Shown: piece after piece, positions 62,883 to 64,000 of the stretch
Position numbering within the stretch: position 1 is the stretch's first letter
How the letters are laid out: the number at the start of each line of letters is the position of its first letter
Assembly: GCF_900110505.1 (NCBI RefSeq)
Contig: NZ_FODZ01000002.1
Location: 424,113 to 488,112, forward strand
Source: Luteibacter sp. UNC138MFCol5.1
GTDB taxonomy: Bacteria > Pseudomonadota > Gammaproteobacteria > Xanthomonadales > Rhodanobacteraceae
Direction: 5' to 3'
Length of the DNA stretch: 64,000 nucleotides
The notes under the pieces: model-generated
What the model saw: the letters and a program-made list of their open reading frames with translations, nothing else
Told to the model about the DNA's origin: nothing
Databases searched by the model: none
Position numbers and translations under genes: made by a program

Positions 62883-64000
62883 ATGGATCGGCAGACTTAC
62901 GCATCAGGGCCCGGCGGCGAGGACATGTACTCGACCGCGTACAATTTCTACAGCCACATCTCTGCCAACGTGGACACGCGCACGGGCACCTACACGGCCA
63001 GCGTCGAGCTGACGACGGGCGAGGGCAACCTGTTGCGTGGACCGCACTTCGTGTTCCGGCTCGTTTTCAACCCCTTCAGCGCGCGAAACGACGGCTTCGG
63101 CGCCGGCTGGGAGCTCGACGTCAGCCGGATGGATCGCGAGCCGACCATTACGTTGCTGAGCGTCGGCGGCGGCGAGGTTCATAGAGTCGAAACCCTCGAC
63201 GGCGGGCAACCGGCGAGGTTCCCGGACCGGAAGCTCGACAGTTTCCGGATGACACCCAGCGCCGATTCGAGCACGGCGACGATAGAGCACGTGACAGGCA
63301 TGGTCGAAGAGCTGCGCTCCGTCGTCGGCGAACCCGGGAGGGTTTTGCGGCTTCACCGCATCGCGCAACCGAATGGCGATGCCCTCGAACTGAAATGGGC
63401 CATCCCTCCGTCCACAGGCATAGTGAGCCTGGTCAGTGTCGTCGATGCCGATCAGACGGAACTCCTCAACATCCAGTACCCGAACAGTCGCGATATCGTT
63501 CTTACGTTGCGCCGCGGGGGAGGCGATTCGCTCGAACTACATTTCATGCGCGAAGGTCCTCTGCTGACCAGGATCAGCATGCCGACCCTGTATGCACTGA
63601 ATGCGCGAACGGTCGCCGCGGAGGAGCAGGCCTCCTGGGAGTTCGGATATACCCAGATCGGCTCGCCGCCGCTGACGCTGCTCAGATCCGTGACGACTCC
63701 GAACGGCGTGATCGAGACGGTGACCTACGACCAGGACGGACTCACGCTGCCCCCTCGCGGCCCCCGCGCAACGGTTCCTTGCGTCGACGGGAAGATACAG
63801 CGCCTCGCGTCGAACCCGGCCGTGGTGCTGACCTCCCATCAGTATTCCCTCGACCGCAACCACAACCATTACGGATACGGTGTGGTCGGCGACTGGCAAG
63901 ACCGAACGGACCAGCTTCTTCACATGCCCCTGGGGCGATACGACTACGGTTCCCGGGAAATCCAACTGGACGACAACGGTGGGTATGCCGTCATTCGCGA
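62883..64000 (+). CDS. RHS/Tc-toxin-like protein, N-terminal part (runs off window)
   Basis: An open frame of 372 codons with no stop before the window end. The start DMYSTAYNFYSHISANVDTR, TGTYTASVELTTGEGNLLRG and LVFNPFSARNDGFGAGWELD match the N-terminal region of stand-alone RHS proteins of Pseudomonas-type bacteria, related to TcC/SpvB-like toxin shells. These fold into a beta-strand cocoon enclosing a C-terminal toxin. No PAAR domain or signal peptide precedes it. The toxin tip and any immunity gene lie outside the window. The initiator ATG follows GAGGACGAGCC. Confidence 0.85.
   Translation, partial: MDRQTYASGPGGEDMYSTAYNFYSHISANVDTRTGTYTASVELTTGEGNLLRGPHFVFRLVFNPFSARNDGFGAGWELDVSRMDREPTITLLSVGGGEVHRVETLDGGQPARFPDRKLDSFRMTPSADSSTATIEHVTGMVEELRSVVGEPGRVLRLHRIAQPNGDALELKWAIPPSTGIVSLVSVVDADQTELLNIQYPNSRDIVLTLRRGGGDSLELHFMREGPLLTRISMPTLYALNARTVAAEEQASWEFGYTQIGSPPLTLLRSVTTPNGVIETVTYDQDGLTLPPRGPRATVPCVDGKIQRLASNPAVVLTSHQYSLDRNHNHYGYGVVGDWQDRTDQLLHMPLGRYDYGSREIQLDDNGGYAVIR

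Overview
The window is high-GC DNA with the gene set of a gammaproteobacterium of the Xanthomonadales/Lysobacterales, most like the yellow-pigmented Rhodanobacteraceae (Luteibacter/Dyella type). This placement is an inference from gene content: a type II polyketide cluster of the aryl-polyene/xanthomonadin kind, lipidated subtilase autotransporters, IcmF, a branched-chain amino acid catabolic set, and REP-like palindromes starting GTGGGAGC or GTAGGAGC. Intact genes lie on both strands, mostly with short spacers, and no integrase, transposase, CRISPR array or replication origin was seen.

Layout. 0-16 kb is ordinary chromosomal content: the start of a RimJ-like acetyltransferase, S-formylglutathione hydrolase, a DEAD-box helicase, a YkgJ protein, a zinc metallopeptidase, MAPEG, a TerC/CBS/CorC fusion, a CPBP protease, a methyltransferase, a GH15 enzyme, a DUF5916 outer-membrane protein, LysR, an aldehyde dehydrogenase and a periplasmic cyclophilin. 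16-23.4 kb holds a DUF3014 protein, an orphan ExbD and a 1,814-residue autotransporter. 23.5-31 kb holds the fused acyl-CoA mutase IcmF, an alpha/beta hydrolase, a YXWGXW-type envelope protein, leucine dehydrogenase and three cold-shock genes.

31.5-42.5 kb is a translationally coupled run of 14 genes: two acyl carrier proteins, three ketosynthases, a chain-length-factor-like protein, two acyltransferases, a glycosyltransferase, a membrane-dehydratase fusion, a stand-alone dehydratase, a thioesterase, a methyltransferase and a ketoreductase. It makes an aryl-polyene-type pathway, but the usual aromatic starter ligase, ammonia lyase, LolA-like carrier, RND/MMPL exporter and lipoprotein are absent from the run. 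A FUSC-family membrane protein follows on the same strand.

44.8-55.6 kb carries leucine/acyl-CoA catabolic genes on the + strand (isovaleryl-CoA dehydrogenase, thiolase, methylcrotonyl-CoA carboxylase beta subunit). Two paralogous subtilase autotransporter lipoproteins on the minus strand lie between them. One has an intact catalytic triad; the other has lost the catalytic Ser and the oxyanion Asn. 55.6-60 kb is xseA, a second aldehyde dehydrogenase, a flavin disulfide reductase and tRNA-Arg(CCU). From 60.2 kb to the edge there is a three-gene unit: two unrecognised, apparently paralogous proteins and the start of an RHS/Tc-toxin-like protein cut off by the window.

The items most worth follow-up are the reduced polyene cluster with its membrane-dehydratase fusion, the active/inactive subtilase pair, and the two-protein plus RHS module.
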